From Alcanivoracaceae bacterium (GTDB taxonomy: Bacteria; Pseudomonadota; Gammaproteobacteria; Pseudomonadales; Alcanivoracaceae), in contig JARGPU010000001.1 of assembly GCA_029210325.1 (NCBI GenBank), forward strand, positions 1,374,126 through 1,438,125: a stretch of 64,000 bases of DNA. The letters run 5' to 3'. The notes under the pieces were generated by a model, which made no database searches, was not told where the DNA came from, and saw nothing but the letters and a program-made list of their open reading frames with translations. Of the stretch, positions 1 to 9,871 are shown piece by piece (the stretch's first letter is position 1; the number at the start of each line of letters is the position of its first letter). Made by a program: the position numbers and the translations under genes.

Positions 1-42
1 TGATCCTATCCGTATCTATTTGATTAAAAGCGCCTTTGGAGA

Positions 43-2160
43 ATGTTTGTGGAAATGGTGATCACCTGTATGCCCGGCCTTGGCGAGCTACTACGCCGGG
101 AACTGATCACATTGGGTATCTCGCCGGGGGACAGCAGTGCTGCCGCTCTGCAGGCCGATATGTCGGTCGAGCAGGCGCTAACGGTGTGCCTGCACTCACG
201 CATTGCCGAGCGTGTGCTGGTGCAATTAGCCAGTGTAGAGGTGGCGCCCCAGCAGGCACCGGAGGCGCTGGCTGCGGCGCTTACTACGCAGCAACTGAGC
301 AATGCGTTGGCGCTTAATGTGCACGCCGACCATGAAGCCGGCGTGCGCGGAGATGCGCGGGTCAGCGGGAGTGTATTTGCCCGCTCATTGGCACAGCCGC
401 TGCCATTAAGTCGTGAAACCCGGGGCGCACTATGCCTTCGCTTGCTGATTGGCGAGCAGCGTTCACGCCTGTTCGTCGACCTGTGTGGCGAGCCGTTGAG
501 TCGCAGGGGGTATCGGCTGCAGGGCGGAGCTGCACCGCTCCGGGAAACGCTGGCGGCAGCCATGTTGCTGGCGGCGGACTGGCAAGTGGACCCGCAGTCC
601 GGCCTTTGGCCGGCATTAATCGATCCATTTTGCGGTAGTGGCACGCTGCTGATTGAAGCGGCATTGATTGCCACCGGCAGGGCCCCTGGTTTGTTGCGTG
701 ATGAATTCGCTTTGCGCTATTGGGGCGACTTCCAGCCTGCCCTGTGGCAGCAGTTGCGAGATCAGGCTCAGTTGGGAATTCGTAGTCCGCAGGCGCTGTC
801 ACTAAAAGGCTTTGATGCAGATGACTCTGTACAGCGTCAGGCCAGAGCCAATGCAGAGCGTGCTGGTGTGGCCAATCTGATTCATTTCGAGCGGCGAGAG
901 CTTGGCCAGCTTAAAAAACGCGACTTTTCCGGCGACGGTATGCTGGTTACCAACCCTCCGTGGGGTGAGCGTCTTGAAGATAAGGCACGCGCCGGCTGGT
1001 TGATGAATGGATTAGCCTGCTTGCTGGCCAATGAAGCTCGTGGCTGGGGCGTAACGGTGTTGGGCAGCGATGTCGAGGTTCTGGACCGTAGCGGTGCGGA
1101 AACCATAGCGCAGTGGAAGGTACTGAATGGCGCGGTGAACGGCTTTATCCGGGTGATGCGCCCACAGCGCCGGGCTCCGACCAGACCGTTACTGGCTGGT
1201 GAGCCAGCATTTGAATTGCCGCCCGAGGCGCAGGCATTTGCCAATCGTTTGCGCAAGAATGGCAAGCAGCTCAAGCGCTGGCTGGAGAACGAGTTGGTGC
1301 AATGCTACCGGCTCTACGATCGTGATCTTCCTGAATTCAATGTTTCCGTGGATGTGTACGCGGACAAAGTATTGGTGCAGGAGTTTGCCGCACCGAAAAC
1401 CGTTGATGAAAAAGCGGCGGAGCAACGCCGTATGCTGGCCGTCTCCGCTGTGCGATCGGTGCTGGGAGCCCATCGGGAGCAGGTGTTCTTGCGCACCCGG
1501 GAAAGGCAGAAGGGTGCCAATCAGTATCAAAAGCTCGGTCAACGCCGCAACCTGATGGTGGTTCATGAGGGGGGCGCGCGCTTGCTGGTGGACCTGCGTG
1601 CCTACCTTGATACCGGTCTGTTCCTTGATCATCGACCGGTGCGCTTGCGCATTGAGCAGGAGGCCGCTGGCAAGCGTTTTCTTAACCTGTTTGGCTACAC
1701 CGGTGCGGCGACCATTCATGCTGCAGTGGGCGGCGCCCGGCAGTCAGTGACGGTAGATGCTTCCAATAACTATCTGCAATGGGCTGGCGAGAATCTGGCG
1801 TTGAATGGTTTTTCTACCTTGCGCCATCGACTTGAGCGTGCCGATGCAATGGCCTGGCTGGGTGATTGCCAGGAGCAGTTTGACCTGGTTTTCTGTGATC
1901 CGCCGACTTTTTCCAATAGTAAAAGTCGGGATGACTTTGTCGTTCAGCGCGATCACGGCGAGTTGATTCGTCGCATTATGAGACGGCTGGAGCCCGGCGG
2001 CGTGTTGTACTTTTCCTGTAACTTCCGCCGCTTCGAGCTGGATGCGGAAATCCGTCGCTGGTTTAAGGTGGACGATATCAGTCGTAGCAGTATTCCCCCG
2101 GACTTTCAGCGTCATCAGGATATTCACCACCTGTTCGCCATTCGTCACGGAGAGGCTTGA
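43..2160 (+). CDS. rlmKL: Bifunctional 23S rRNA methyltransferase RlmKL
   Basis: Fused enzyme that methylates 23S rRNA at G2445 (N2, RlmL half) and G2069 (N7, RlmK half) during 50S assembly in the cytoplasm. 705 residues, close to the E. coli length. A THUMP-like RNA-binding region lies in the first 160 residues. The RlmL half has the SAM motif DPFCGSGTLL near residue 194 and the catalytic NPPWGE near 304. The RlmK half has LFGYTGAATIHAA near 549 and CDPPTFSNSK near 617. Both active sites look intact. The ATG at 43 has GGAG only one base away; the in-frame GTG at 49 would have better spacing, so the start is uncertain by two codons. The stop overlaps the next gene. Confidence 0.96.
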   Translation: MFVEMVITCMPGLGELLRRELITLGISPGDSSAAALQADMSVEQALTVCLHSRIAERVLVQLASVEVAPQQAPEALAAALTTQQLSNALALNVHADHEAGVRGDARVSGSVFARSLAQPLPLSRETRGALCLRLLIGEQRSRLFVDLCGEPLSRRGYRLQGGAAPLRETLAAAMLLAADWQVDPQSGLWPALIDPFCGSGTLLIEAALIATGRAPGLLRDEFALRYWGDFQPALWQQLRDQAQLGIRSPQALSLKGFDADDSVQRQARANAERAGVANLIHFERRELGQLKKRDFSGDGMLVTNPPWGERLEDKARAGWLMNGLACLLANEARGWGVTVLGSDVEVLDRSGAETIAQWKVLNGAVNGFIRVMRPQRRAPTRPLLAGEPAFELPPEAQAFANRLRKNGKQLKRWLENELVQCYRLYDRDLPEFNVSVDVYADKVLVQEFAAPKTVDEKAAEQRRMLAVSAVRSVLGAHREQVFLRTRERQKGANQYQKLGQRRNLMVVHEGGARLLVDLRAYLDTGLFLDHRPVRLRIEQEAAGKRFLNLFGYTGAATIHAAVGGARQSVTVDASNNYLQWAGENLALNGFSTLRHRLERADAMAWLGDCQEQFDLVFCDPPTFSNSKSRDDFVVQRDHGELIRRIMRRLEPGGVLYFSCNFRRFELDAEIRRWFKVDDISRSSIPPDFQRHQDIHHLFAIRHGEA

Positions 2161-2390
2161 TGCAAGTTGAGTTACTCACTACGGCGGGCTGTCATTTGTG
2201 CGAGCAGGCTGAGGAAATCATCAACCGTGCTACTCCACAGGTGCAAGTTGTGCTGGTGGATATCGCTGAGGATGATGGTCTGATTGAGCAATATGGAGAG
2301 CTGATTCCGGTGCTGCGATCTGGCGGCAATGAGTTGCGCTGGCCTTTTAGCTTGCTTGATGTCAGAGGCTTTCTTGCCGATCAGCAGTAG
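2160..2390 (+). CDS. Glutaredoxin-like thiol protein
   Basis: Small (76-residue) thioredoxin-fold protein of the glutaredoxin-like DUF836 type. The N-terminus has the beta strand and redox motif CHLCEQA (C-x-x-C) at about residues 11-17, followed by a helix and the strand VQVVLVDIAEDD. The LIPVLRSGG stretch contains the conserved cis-proline. The ATG at 2160 overlaps the rlmKL stop by one base, so the two genes are probably translationally coupled. Partners are unknown; the family is usually described as a thiol-disulfide oxidoreductase. A TTG one codon upstream is the less likely start. Confidence 0.85.
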   Translation: MQVELLTTAGCHLCEQAEEIINRATPQVQVVLVDIAEDDGLIEQYGELIPVLRSGGNELRWPFSLLDVRGFLADQQ

Positions 2391-2393
2391 CTG

Positions 2394-3185
2394 TCAGGTT
2401 GGAATGCGGAAGAAGCGGTTTGCGTTGTCCCAACTCTGTTCGCCGATGCTCTGCTCCGTACGGCCTGTCGACTGGGCCAGCTGGCGGACAATCCAGGGCA
2501 GTAGTGCCGGCTCATTTCTACCACTGACCTGCGGCTTGTGATCCATATTGCGAGGCAGCAGCCAGGGCGCGTCAGTTTCGATAAGCAGCCTGTCAGGTGG
2601 AATATTGGCGGCCAGGCGCTGCAGCTCCATGCCTCGTCGTTCGTCGCAGATCCAACCAGTAATACCGATATGGCAGTCGAGATCGAGGTAGTCGAACAGT
2701 TCTTCGCGACTGCCAGTAAAACAGTGCACCACCAGATCGCAAAGTTGATCTCGAGCTTCACGGACTATTGGCAGGAAGCGCTGATGGGCATCCCTTTGAT
2801 GCAGAAATGCGGGCAGTTGCAGTTCTGCGGCCAGCGCCAGTTGTTCGATAAAGGCATTTTCCTGCTGCGGCCGAGGGGAAAAATCCCGATTGAAATCCAG
2901 CCCGGTCTCACCGATGGCGCGAACCTTGCTGTGGCTGGCAAGTTCGCGCAGGTCTTTCAGGGATGAGGCAGAAAATTCCGAGGCCTGATGGGGGTGAATG
3001 CCGGCGGTGCAGAACAGGTCCGGTTCGGTTTCGGCAAGCTGCAGCGCAGCAGCGGAGCTGGATACGCTGGTGCCGGTCAGGACCTGCATGGCGACACCCG
3101 CTTCACGAGCGCGCTGAAGGACTTCAGAACGATCCTGATTAAAGCGTTTGTCTGCCAGATTGACGCCGATATCTGCTAAACGCAC
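2394..3185 (-). CDS. tatD: TatD-family metal-dependent deoxyribonuclease
   Basis: 263-residue TIM-barrel metallohydrolase of the TatD/YcfH family, which acts as a 3'-5' DNase and in quality control. Metal-ligand motifs are in the expected order: DIGVNL at the N-terminus, GETGLDF, HQRDAHQ, VVHCFTGS and ETDAPWL. The start is GTG at 3185, giving the family's normal N-terminus (MRLADIGVNL). It ends four bases from the convergent glutaredoxin-like gene and lies 12 bases downstream of the DUF1499 gene, with which it may be co-transcribed. Confidence 0.93.
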   Translation of the reverse strand: MRLADIGVNLADKRFNQDRSEVLQRAREAGVAMQVLTGTSVSSSAAALQLAETEPDLFCTAGIHPHQASEFSASSLKDLRELASHSKVRAIGETGLDFNRDFSPRPQQENAFIEQLALAAELQLPAFLHQRDAHQRFLPIVREARDQLCDLVVHCFTGSREELFDYLDLDCHIGITGWICDERRGMELQRLAANIPPDRLLIETDAPWLLPRNMDHKPQVSGRNEPALLPWIVRQLAQSTGRTEQSIGEQSWDNANRFFRIPT

Positions 3186-3197
3186 GAGAGCCCTGGG

Positions 3198-3620
3198 TTA
3201 CGGATTTTTCGAGGCTGCCAGTTTCTCCCGCAGCATCTCCACACGATTGCGGTTGGCGCCAAGGTCTGAGTAGCCTATCCGTGATGCGGAGCGCACCTGA
3301 ATCATGCCGTCATCATCGATATGAAACAGTACATCGTCAGTGAAACGCAGGATGGGGGTTTTGAAAGTAGCCTTAACGACATTGTCCGCTGGGGCACTCC
3401 ATTCAACACGCGGCAGCGAGTCGAGAATGGCCGTTAGCATCTCAGCGGATTCAGCAACGCTGGCTGCCGCCGCCAGCGGGGCAACCTGGCGTGCTTCATC
3501 GCTGGCCTGCGAGCTCACGCAGTTAGGAGTTTCTGGGCAGTCCGGCAGCTCCAGTGCATGCACGCTGGCACCCGCAAGCAGCCCTGAGATCAGTGCCACG
3601 TGGCTGAACCTATGTTTCAT
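3198..3620 (-). CDS. Secreted DUF1499 protein
   Basis: 140-residue protein with a clear signal peptide (about residues 1-22, ending in ASVHA) and a DUF1499 domain marked by the early PETPNCVSSQA motif and the later FTDDVLFHIDDDGMIQVRS and SASRIGYSDLGANRNRVE motifs. DUF1499 proteins are common in gammaproteobacteria and have no firmly assigned function. It sits between lexA and tatD on the same strand, 33 bases after lexA, so read-through from the lexA promoter is possible. The call is a family assignment only. Confidence 0.85.
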   Translation of the reverse strand: MKHRFSHVALISGLLAGASVHALELPDCPETPNCVSSQASDEARQVAPLAAAASVAESAEMLTAILDSLPRVEWSAPADNVVKATFKTPILRFTDDVLFHIDDDGMIQVRSASRIGYSDLGANRNRVEMLREKLAASKNP

Positions 3621-3653
3621 TGCCTGCCCCTTTTGTGCTGCCCATTATCAAGA

Positions 3654-4262
3654 TTAACCGACGTCGCGAATTAACCCGACCACGATACCTTCAATCATCA
3701 GCTGGTCAGGAGCAACCGGAATCGGTTCAAAGGCATCATTAGCGGGCATCAGGAAGATTGCCGACTTGTCGATTTTGAGGGTTTTTACTGTGACATCCTC
3801 GTCAAGGCGAGCGACCACGATTTGCCCGGAGCGTGCCATATTGGTCTTGCGTACCGCAATCAGGTCGCCGTCGAGGATGCCAGCGTCTCGCATACTGTCT
3901 CCCTGCACCCGTAGCAGGTAGGTGGGGCGTTGGTTGAACAGCCCCTGGGGTACCGGCACGGTACGCTCTACGTTCTCCACCGCCTCGATGGGCAGGCCCG
4001 CTGCAACGCGGCCCACCAGCGGCATCTCGTCGTCATTCCAGTTGGCCGCATCAAGCAATTGAATGCCCCTGGAGCGGTCGTTATGGATGCGGATAAAGCC
4101 CTTTCGCTCCAGAGCGCGGAGGTGGTCGGAGGCAGCGTTTTTCGACTGGAAGCCCATCAGATCGGCAATCTCGGCCCGTGTCGGGGCCATGCCGGTGTCC
4201 TGCAGGTGCTGGCGGATACACTCCAGCACCTGGCGCTGGCGGTCGGTCAGGATTTCGCTCAT
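3654..4262 (-). CDS. lexA: SOS repressor LexA
   Basis: Transcriptional repressor of the SOS regulon, self-cleaved when RecA is activated. Starting at MSEIL gives 202 residues, the usual LexA length; the 18 codons upstream lack family similarity and are excluded. The winged-helix DNA-binding domain (residues 1-70) contains TDRQRQVLECI and GMAPTRAEIA. The Ala-Gly cleavage site is in RVAAGLPIEA. The catalytic Ser is in QGDSMRDAGI and the Lys in DVTVKTLKI. Only a weak CTG-N10-CAG sequence lies upstream. The divergent neighbour encodes a cNMP-binding-domain protein; topA is 1.5 kb away. Confidence 0.97.
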   Translation of the reverse strand: MSEILTDRQRQVLECIRQHLQDTGMAPTRAEIADLMGFQSKNAASDHLRALERKGFIRIHNDRSRGIQLLDAANWNDDEMPLVGRVAAGLPIEAVENVERTVPVPQGLFNQRPTYLLRVQGDSMRDAGILDGDLIAVRKTNMARSGQIVVARLDEDVTVKTLKIDKSAIFLMPANDAFEPIPVAPDQLMIEGIVVGLIRDVG

Positions 4263-4317
4263 CAGTGCTCTCCTCGGGCTTCCTGAATAGGGCATCTGCT
4301 GAATGCTAGCACGCATA

Positions 4318-4333
4318 CTGTTCTTGTGGCCAG
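4318..4333. promoter_or_regulatory. Weak LexA-box-like sequence upstream of lexA
   Basis: CTGTTCTTGTGGCCAG has the CTG-N10-CAG frame of a LexA box and lies 56 bases before the lexA start. It matches the gammaproteobacterial consensus CTGTATATATATACAG at only 9 of 16 positions. It is listed because LexA normally represses its own gene; it may be chance. Confidence 0.25.
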
Positions 4334-4462
4334 TGCCGGATGGCCAGATGCCAGAGTTATCTTGCCGGTAGACAAATTGCGTTCTGCGCCGTTGCCCTGT
4401 GGCCGACAGTTGCCTACGATGTGCGACTGTTCGGGCCAGCCAGAAACATCGGAGTTATTCGT

Positions 4463-5122
4463 ATGGAGCAGATCAACCGCGCGGACTATCCGTTAGAGCG
4501 CATCCAGCGTTTGCTTTCGGGCATTCCGTTTTTCAACGAAGTGGCGCGGGAGAGCGAGCAGCAGTTGTCTCGATTGCTTGAGTGCTCGGATATCATGCAG
4601 GCCCGAGCCGGCGAAGAGGTGATTCGTCAGGGTGATACGGATACGTTTTTGTACTTCCTGCTGAAAGGCCAGTTGGCGGTGATGTCGCCGAACGGTAATG
4701 CTAATCAGGTGCTCAACTACATCTCCCCAGGCGAGGTTTTTGGCGCTCTGGCGATGATCCGGGCAACGCCGCGCAGCGCCACAATTCGGGTTGATGAGTC
4801 AGCCAAAGAAGCCATCGTTGCCCGTCTGAATTATGCCGATTTCAGCAATATCACCGATTTTAACTACTTGAGTCTGGCTACCAAGCTGGCCTTTTATCGC
4901 ATGCTGGTCCACAACATTCGCTGGACTCTGGAAGTGAACAAGATGCAGAGCCCGCAGCACGAGTTGGTCGCCAAGTTGCGTACCGTGCCGGTTTTTACCG
5001 GTGCCAAAGGTACTGTGGAAGAGCTTAACGCGCTGTGTGATCAAGCCCACAAACTGGCGGATATTCTTTGCCTGTGGAATGAATCGGCTCAGCCGGTACG
5101 CAGCAATATGCAGACCACCTGA
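4463..5122 (+). CDS. Cyclic-nucleotide-binding-domain protein (Crp-like effector domain, no clear HTH)
   Basis: 219 residues from the ATG at 4463, which has GGAG eight bases upstream. A longer reading from 4340 is open but resembles nothing and lacks a ribosome site. Residues 25-140 form a cNMP-binding beta-roll (RAGEEVIRQGDTDTFLYFLL, SPGEVFGALAMI, TPRSATIRV). The C-terminal 80 residues are helical and show no obvious CRP helix-turn-helix, so a sensor or scaffold role is as likely as transcription control. It is divergent from lexA. Confidence 0.8.
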   Translation: MEQINRADYPLERIQRLLSGIPFFNEVARESEQQLSRLLECSDIMQARAGEEVIRQGDTDTFLYFLLKGQLAVMSPNGNANQVLNYISPGEVFGALAMIRATPRSATIRVDESAKEAIVARLNYADFSNITDFNYLSLATKLAFYRMLVHNIRWTLEVNKMQSPQHELVAKLRTVPVFTGAKGTVEELNALCDQAHKLADILCLWNESAQPVRSNMQTT

Positions 5123-5137
5123 GGGAGGTCTGCCACC

Positions 5138-5575
5138 TCAGCGCTGATCCACTTTCACCGCAAGCACGTCGCAGTGGGCGCCGGGCACCAAGCCCTTGGC
5201 GGTGGAACCGAGCAACAGGGCCAGGCCGCTGCGGGTGTGACTGCCGACTACAATAAGGTCTGCGCCCAGCTGGTCAGACTTCTCCTGAATGGTCTTTTCA
5301 ATCGAACCCAGTTCCACATAGACCTGATCGGGGCTGATGGCAAAGTGCTGGGCATGCTCCAGCGCCGTTTTTCTGGCTCTATCCATCAGGCTGGATTGCA
5401 GGTCCGAGACATCCATTGGCACATCTGCCCCGTAGGCCAGCGCCAGCGGCTCGATCACATGGATCAGATGCAGCGTTGCGCCTTTGCCTGCCACCGCGGC
5501 CGCCCTGGCCAGTACCAGGCCGGAATCTTCACTGCAGTCGATGGCCACTAGCAAGGTGCGGTAGTCGTTTTCCAT
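5138..5575 (-). CDS. Universal stress protein (UspA family)
   Basis: 145-residue cytoplasmic protein with the Usp alpha/beta fold. It begins with the strand TLLVAIDCSED and ends with the ATP-binding signature GSHTRSGLALLLGSTA, which fits the G-2x-G-9x-G-S/T motif of nucleotide-binding Usp proteins. It converges on the cNMP-binding gene with 15 bases between stops. Usp proteins generally respond to growth arrest or stress; nothing here identifies the specific stimulus. Confidence 0.93.
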   Translation of the reverse strand: MENDYRTLLVAIDCSEDSGLVLARAAAVAGKGATLHLIHVIEPLALAYGADVPMDVSDLQSSLMDRARKTALEHAQHFAISPDQVYVELGSIEKTIQEKSDQLGADLIVVGSHTRSGLALLLGSTAKGLVPGAHCDVLAVKVDQR

Positions 5576-5795
5576 GCTCGTTACTCCCCAAGAGCGATCA
5601 CGGCTGATTGTGGACTGCTACTCCACTTCTGACAAATAACACCAATGGCTGACAAAGGGGGGGGTTGCCCTCGGACCCTTAATCCGATTACTACTAAAAA
5701 AGGGACAGTTAAGAGCATTTCCTTGACCGGCCCGCGTCGCTCCGCCTAAATAGGCGGCCGCTAACGGCCCACAGCACGGACAGGTTTCGTTCACG

Positions 5796-8558
5796 ATGGC
5801 TAAAAATCTGGTAATCGTCGAGTCGCCCGCAAAGGCGCGCACCATCAACCGCTACCTCGGAGACGACTTTATCGTCAAATCGAGCGTCGGCCATGTGCGC
5901 GACCTGCCGGTGGGGGGCACAACGAAGAGCACCCCTGCGGAGCGCACCCGCGAGGCGGCCATCACCCGCTCGCTGCCTCCAGAGGAGCGTGCCCGGCACA
6001 AGGCCCGCAAGGCCCACGATCAGCTGATCAACCGCATGGGTGTCGACCCGGAGCATGGCTGGGCGGCTCGCTACGAGATCCTGCCGGGTAAAGAAAAGGT
6101 CATCGATGAGCTCAAGCGCTTGGCTGCCAAGGCCGACACTATCTATCTGGCCACTGACTTGGACCGCGAGGGAGAGGCCATTGCCTGGCACCTGAAGGAA
6201 GTCATTGGCGGCGATAACCAGCGTTTCAATCGGGTGGTGTTTAACGAGATCACCAAGAAGGCCATTCAAGAGGCGTTCCAGAAGCCCACCAAGCTGGATA
6301 TGCACCGAGTTGAAGCTCAGCAGGCACGGCGCTTTCTCGATCGTGTTGTAGGCTTCATGGTGTCACCGCTGCTCTGGGACAAGATTGCCCGGGGTCTGTC
6401 CGCCGGACGTGTGCAGTCAGTGGCAGTAGAGCTGGTGGTGGAGCGTGAGCGCGAGATCCGTGCTTTTATTCCCGACGAGTATTGGGAACTGTTTGCCGAC
6501 GGCAACATGAAGGATGCGGATGCCATTCGTATGCAGGTCCATCGGCATGCAGGCCAAGCATTCAAGCCAGTCAATGAAGAGCAGGCACGCAAGCACGAAA
6601 AGGCTCTGCGTGATGCCGGACAGTTAAAAATTGTTGATCGGGAAGACAAGCCGACCCGATCAAAGCCCTCTGCACCTTTTATTACCTCCACGCTGCAGCA
6701 GGCGGCCAGTACTCGACTGGGCTATGGCGTTAAAAAGACCATGATGCTGGCCCAGCGACTTTACGAAGCTGGTCACATTACCTACATGCGTACCGACTCC
6801 ACCAATCTTAGTGAAGACGCGGTGGCTGCCTGCCGCCAGTGGATTGGTAAAAAACTCGGTGAGCAATACTTGCCGGCCGGGCCGATTTCATACTCCAGCA
6901 GAGAAGGGGCTCAGGAAGCCCACGAAGCGATTCGCCCTTCTGATGTGGGCCGGGAAGCGGAGTCGCTGAACGACATGGAAAAGGATGCTCGTCGTTTGTA
7001 CGACCTGATTCGTCGCCAGTTTATTGCTTGCCAGATGCCGCAGGCGGAATACCTGAGCACCACAGTGACGGCTCACGCTGCTGATTATGAGTTGAAGGTT
7101 CGCGGTCGCATTCTCAAGTTTGACGGCTGGACCAGAATACTGCCGCCTATGTCCCGTAAAAGCGCTGAGGACACCGAGCTGCCAGCGCTGGAAAAAGGCC
7201 AGGTGCTGCCGATCAAAGCGGTAGACGCGGTGCAGCATTTCACCAAGCCGCCGGCCCGTTATACCGAAGCCAGCTTGGTGAAAGAGCTGGAAAAGCGCGG
7301 TATTGGTCGTCCTTCCACCTATGCGGCAATTATCTCGACGATTCAGGATCGCGGCTATGTGCGTACTGAAAATCGTCGTTTTTATGCTGAGAAAATGGGC
7401 GACATTGTTACTGACCGATTGGCGGAGAACTTTCCTGACCTGATGGATTACGGCTTTACCGCTAATATGGAAGAAACCCTCGATCGGGTGGCTTCCGGGG
7501 AGCGCAACTGGCGTGATGTACTGAATGATTTTTACAAAACCTTTAGCGCCCGGCTGGAGGCTGCTCAGGGTGACGGCGCTGGCAAACAGGCCAGTGGCGG
7601 TATGCGCGCCAACTTGCCTACGGAAACTGATATTGACTGCCAGACCTGTGGTCGGCCGATGCAAATCCGTACCGGTTCAACCGGCGTTTTCCTTGGCTGC
7701 TCCGGCTATAGTCTGCCGCCTAAAGAGCGCTGCACCGCCACGGTAAATCTGTTGCCAGGCGAAGAGGCTGTGCGTGTTAGCGAAGATGATGATGAAGCCG
7801 AAGCGCTGGAGCAGCGTCTTAAAAAGCGCTGTCAGAAGTGCGGTACGGCAATGGATAGTTACTTGATGGATGAGGGCCGTAAGTTACACGTCTGTGGCAA
7901 CAATCCGGACTGTGACGGTTATCTGATTGAGCACGGAGAGTTTCGTATCAAGGGCTATGATGGCCCGACCATTGAGTGTGAAAAGTGCAGCAACGATATG
8001 CAGTTGCGCACTGGTCGTTTTGGCAAGTTTTTCAAGTGCACTAATGAGGCTTGCGGTAATACCCGCAAGTTACTGCGCAACGGCGAGGCTGCGCCGCCGC
8101 GGGCTGATCCGATTCGTATGGAGCATCTGCGTTGCGAAAAGGTGGATGATTTCTATTTGCTGCGTGATGGTGCCGCTGGTCTGTTTCTGGCGGCCAGTAA
8201 GTTTCCCAAGAATCGGGAAACCCGGGCACCACTGGTTGCTGAAGTGCAGACAGTGCGTGACTCACTGGAAGACAAGCACCGCTATCTGGCCGACGCGCCG
8301 GCGCAGGACCCGGCCGGAAACCCGTCGGTGCTGCGTTTCAGTCGTAAGAGCAAAGAGCAGTATGTGCAGTCTGAGGTCGATGGTAAGCCGACCGGCTGGT
8401 ATGCCTTCTATCGTGATGGCAAGTGGCAGGAAGAGGGTGGCGTTAACGAGAAGAAGCCTGCAGCCAAAAAGGCCGCAGTGAAGAAAGCGCCAGCCAAGAA
8501 AAAGGCGCCGGCAAAGAAGAAAGCTCCCGCCAAGAAGAAGGCAGCGGCGAAAAAGTAA
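5796..8558 (+). CDS. topA: DNA topoisomerase I
   Basis: Type IA topoisomerase that relaxes negative supercoils. The 920-residue protein starts with the Toprim domain ([14 protein letters not shown]; the [13 protein letters not shown] metal site). The active-site tyrosine is Y330 in YMRTDST. C-terminal C4 zinc-finger modules follow ([23 protein letters not shown] and their partner cysteines). The last 35 residues are a lysine/alanine tail built from repeated KKAPAK units, typical of a nonspecific DNA-binding tail. The start, [10 protein letters not shown] a few residues in, matches other TopA proteins. The following genes to 9838 run in the same direction. Confidence 0.98.
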   Translation: MAKNLVIVESPAKARTINRYLGDDFIVKSSVGHVRDLPVGGTTKSTPAERTREAAITRSLPPEERARHKARKAHDQLINRMGVDPEHGWAARYEILPGKEKVIDELKRLAAKADTIYLATDLDREGEAIAWHLKEVIGGDNQRFNRVVFNEITKKAIQEAFQKPTKLDMHRVEAQQARRFLDRVVGFMVSPLLWDKIARGLSAGRVQSVAVELVVEREREIRAFIPDEYWELFADGNMKDADAIRMQVHRHAGQAFKPVNEEQARKHEKALRDAGQLKIVDREDKPTRSKPSAPFITSTLQQAASTRLGYGVKKTMMLAQRLYEAGHITYMRTDSTNLSEDAVAACRQWIGKKLGEQYLPAGPISYSSREGAQEAHEAIRPSDVGREAESLNDMEKDARRLYDLIRRQFIACQMPQAEYLSTTVTAHAADYELKVRGRILKFDGWTRILPPMSRKSAEDTELPALEKGQVLPIKAVDAVQHFTKPPARYTEASLVKELEKRGIGRPSTYAAIISTIQDRGYVRTENRRFYAEKMGDIVTDRLAENFPDLMDYGFTANMEETLDRVASGERNWRDVLNDFYKTFSARLEAAQGDGAGKQASGGMRANLPTETDIDCQTCGRPMQIRTGSTGVFLGCSGYSLPPKERCTATVNLLPGEEAVRVSEDDDEAEALEQRLKKRCQKCGTAMDSYLMDEGRKLHVCGNNPDCDGYLIEHGEFRIKGYDGPTIECEKCSNDMQLRTGRFGKFFKCTNEACGNTRKLLRNGEAAPPRADPIRMEHLRCEKVDDFYLLRDGAAGLFLAASKFPKNRETRAPLVAEVQTVRDSLEDKHRYLADAPAQDPAGNPSVLRFSRKSKEQYVQSEVDGKPTGWYAFYRDGKWQEEGGVNEKKPAAKKAAVKKAPAKKKAPAKKKAPAKKKAAAKK

Positions 8559-8636
8559 TGCTTTACCGGCAATAAGTCAGCCTGGCGGCCGGATCTGCTG
8601 ATGCAGGTCCGGCCGTATGGTTTCGGAGTGGTCGTT

Positions 8637-9161
8637 ATGTCGCGGATGGTAAGGGAGAGTCAGGTTAGTGGCCTGCGGGAGCGGCTTTTCTTCGCCCAGT
8701 GGACACTTCGCCAGTTGAACAGCGCCTGTGAGAGCAGTGCGCCCCGGGGTGAATTGCTGGCTCAGCGTGCTGCGGTGATTTTTCATCTTTACAGCTGTGT
8801 GGTCGGGCTTGCTCGTCAGGCACTGCGCGGTCAACCGGACTTGCTGGCCGGCCGACAAATCAGTCTGGCGGAAATTGAAAAGGCGGCCAGCGATATTCAT
8901 TCCCCGGAGCTGATGTTGATCAGTGAGGCGCGGGCTGACCGCAATGATGCTATTAGCTGGCTGGACCAGGAGGCACTGTCTTTGTTTGCTGCCAGTGGTA
9001 TGGCGCGACGGCCGCAGGCTCCTGTGGAAAATGCACTGGCGATTGCTGCAGAAAACCCGGATGAGCTTTTAGCTAGTGGTGATCTTGAGCGTTTGGCGAG
9101 TACGGTGAAGCGGGTCCAGCGCCTGCTGGATGAAGCGGCCAGCCTGACCGAGGAGTGGTGA
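8637..9161 (+). CDS. Conserved hypothetical protein (DUF6586-like), topA-adjacent
   Basis: 174 residues from the ATG at 8637, which has GGAG eight bases upstream. Mostly helical, with a four-helix-bundle look and no transmembrane segment or catalytic motif. It resembles the small protein commonly found next to topA in Pseudomonas (DUF6586, from memory). Function unknown. Its stop overlaps the next start by one base (TGATG), indicating coupling with the LOG-family gene. Confidence 0.75.
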   Translation: MSRMVRESQVSGLRERLFFAQWTLRQLNSACESSAPRGELLAQRAAVIFHLYSCVVGLARQALRGQPDLLAGRQISLAEIEKAASDIHSPELMLISEARADRNDAISWLDQEALSLFAASGMARRPQAPVENALAIAAENPDELLASGDLERLASTVKRVQRLLDEAASLTEEW

Positions 9162-9838
9162 TGGACGAGCGCAGAAGTAGGGAAGCATGGCGCGTTTTAC
9201 GTATTCAATCCGAATTGGTAGATGGCATTGAACATCTCTCCACCCTTGGCCCGTCAGTGACCATCTATGGCAGTGCCCGGCTTGGTCCCGATTCAATTTA
9301 TTACGGCCAGGCCAAGGAGCTGGCGCGACGTTTCGGCGATGCCGGGTTGAATGTCCTTACCGGCGGTGGGCCGGGCATTATGCAGGGTGCCAACGAGGGT
9401 GCCTTCGGCACCGATGGCTGTTCCATCGGCTTGAATATCAAACTTCCCCACGAGCAGGGCGCCAACAAGTATCAGGATCTCAGCCTGGACTTCCGCTATT
9501 TTTTTGTGCGCAAGCTGATGTTCGTCAAGCATGCGGTGGGATTTGTGGTTTTTCCTGGTGGCTACGGCACCATGGATGAACTGTTTGAAGCGCTGACGCT
9601 GGTGCAGACAGGCAAGACCAGACCCTTTCCAATCGTTCTGATCGGACGTGACTTCTGGGGCGGTCTGGTGGACTGGATGCAGAAAGTGATGAGTCAGGAG
9701 CATGGCTGCATCGGCGATGAGGATATGGCGCTGTTTGAGGTCACTGATTCCGTCGAACATGCCTTTAATCTTGTGCACGAAAACTTTCACCGCATTCAGG
9801 AAGCGGATCAGCGTGACAATCTTCCTCCAACGGTGTGA
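9161..9838 (+). CDS. LOG-family protein (cytokinin riboside phosphoribohydrolase-like)
   Basis: 225-residue Rossmann-fold protein of the LOG/TIGR00730 family. Signatures are SVTIYGSARLG, TGGGPGIMQGANEGA and the active-site PGGYGTMDELFE, with the paired RK of FFVRKLMF. Related enzymes remove ribose 5'-phosphate from nucleoside monophosphates (cytokinin activation in plants; PpnN-type nucleotide hydrolysis in bacteria). Which nucleotide is used here cannot be read from sequence. The ATG at 9161 overlaps the upstream stop; a GTG two codons earlier is possible. Confidence 0.87.
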   Translation: MDERRSREAWRVLRIQSELVDGIEHLSTLGPSVTIYGSARLGPDSIYYGQAKELARRFGDAGLNVLTGGGPGIMQGANEGAFGTDGCSIGLNIKLPHEQGANKYQDLSLDFRYFFVRKLMFVKHAVGFVVFPGGYGTMDELFEALTLVQTGKTRPFPIVLIGRDFWGGLVDWMQKVMSQEHGCIGDEDMALFEVTDSVEHAFNLVHENFHRIQEADQRDNLPPTV

Positions 9839-9871
9839 GTGCCTGTGTTAGCCGGTACCAGGAGACAAGTA

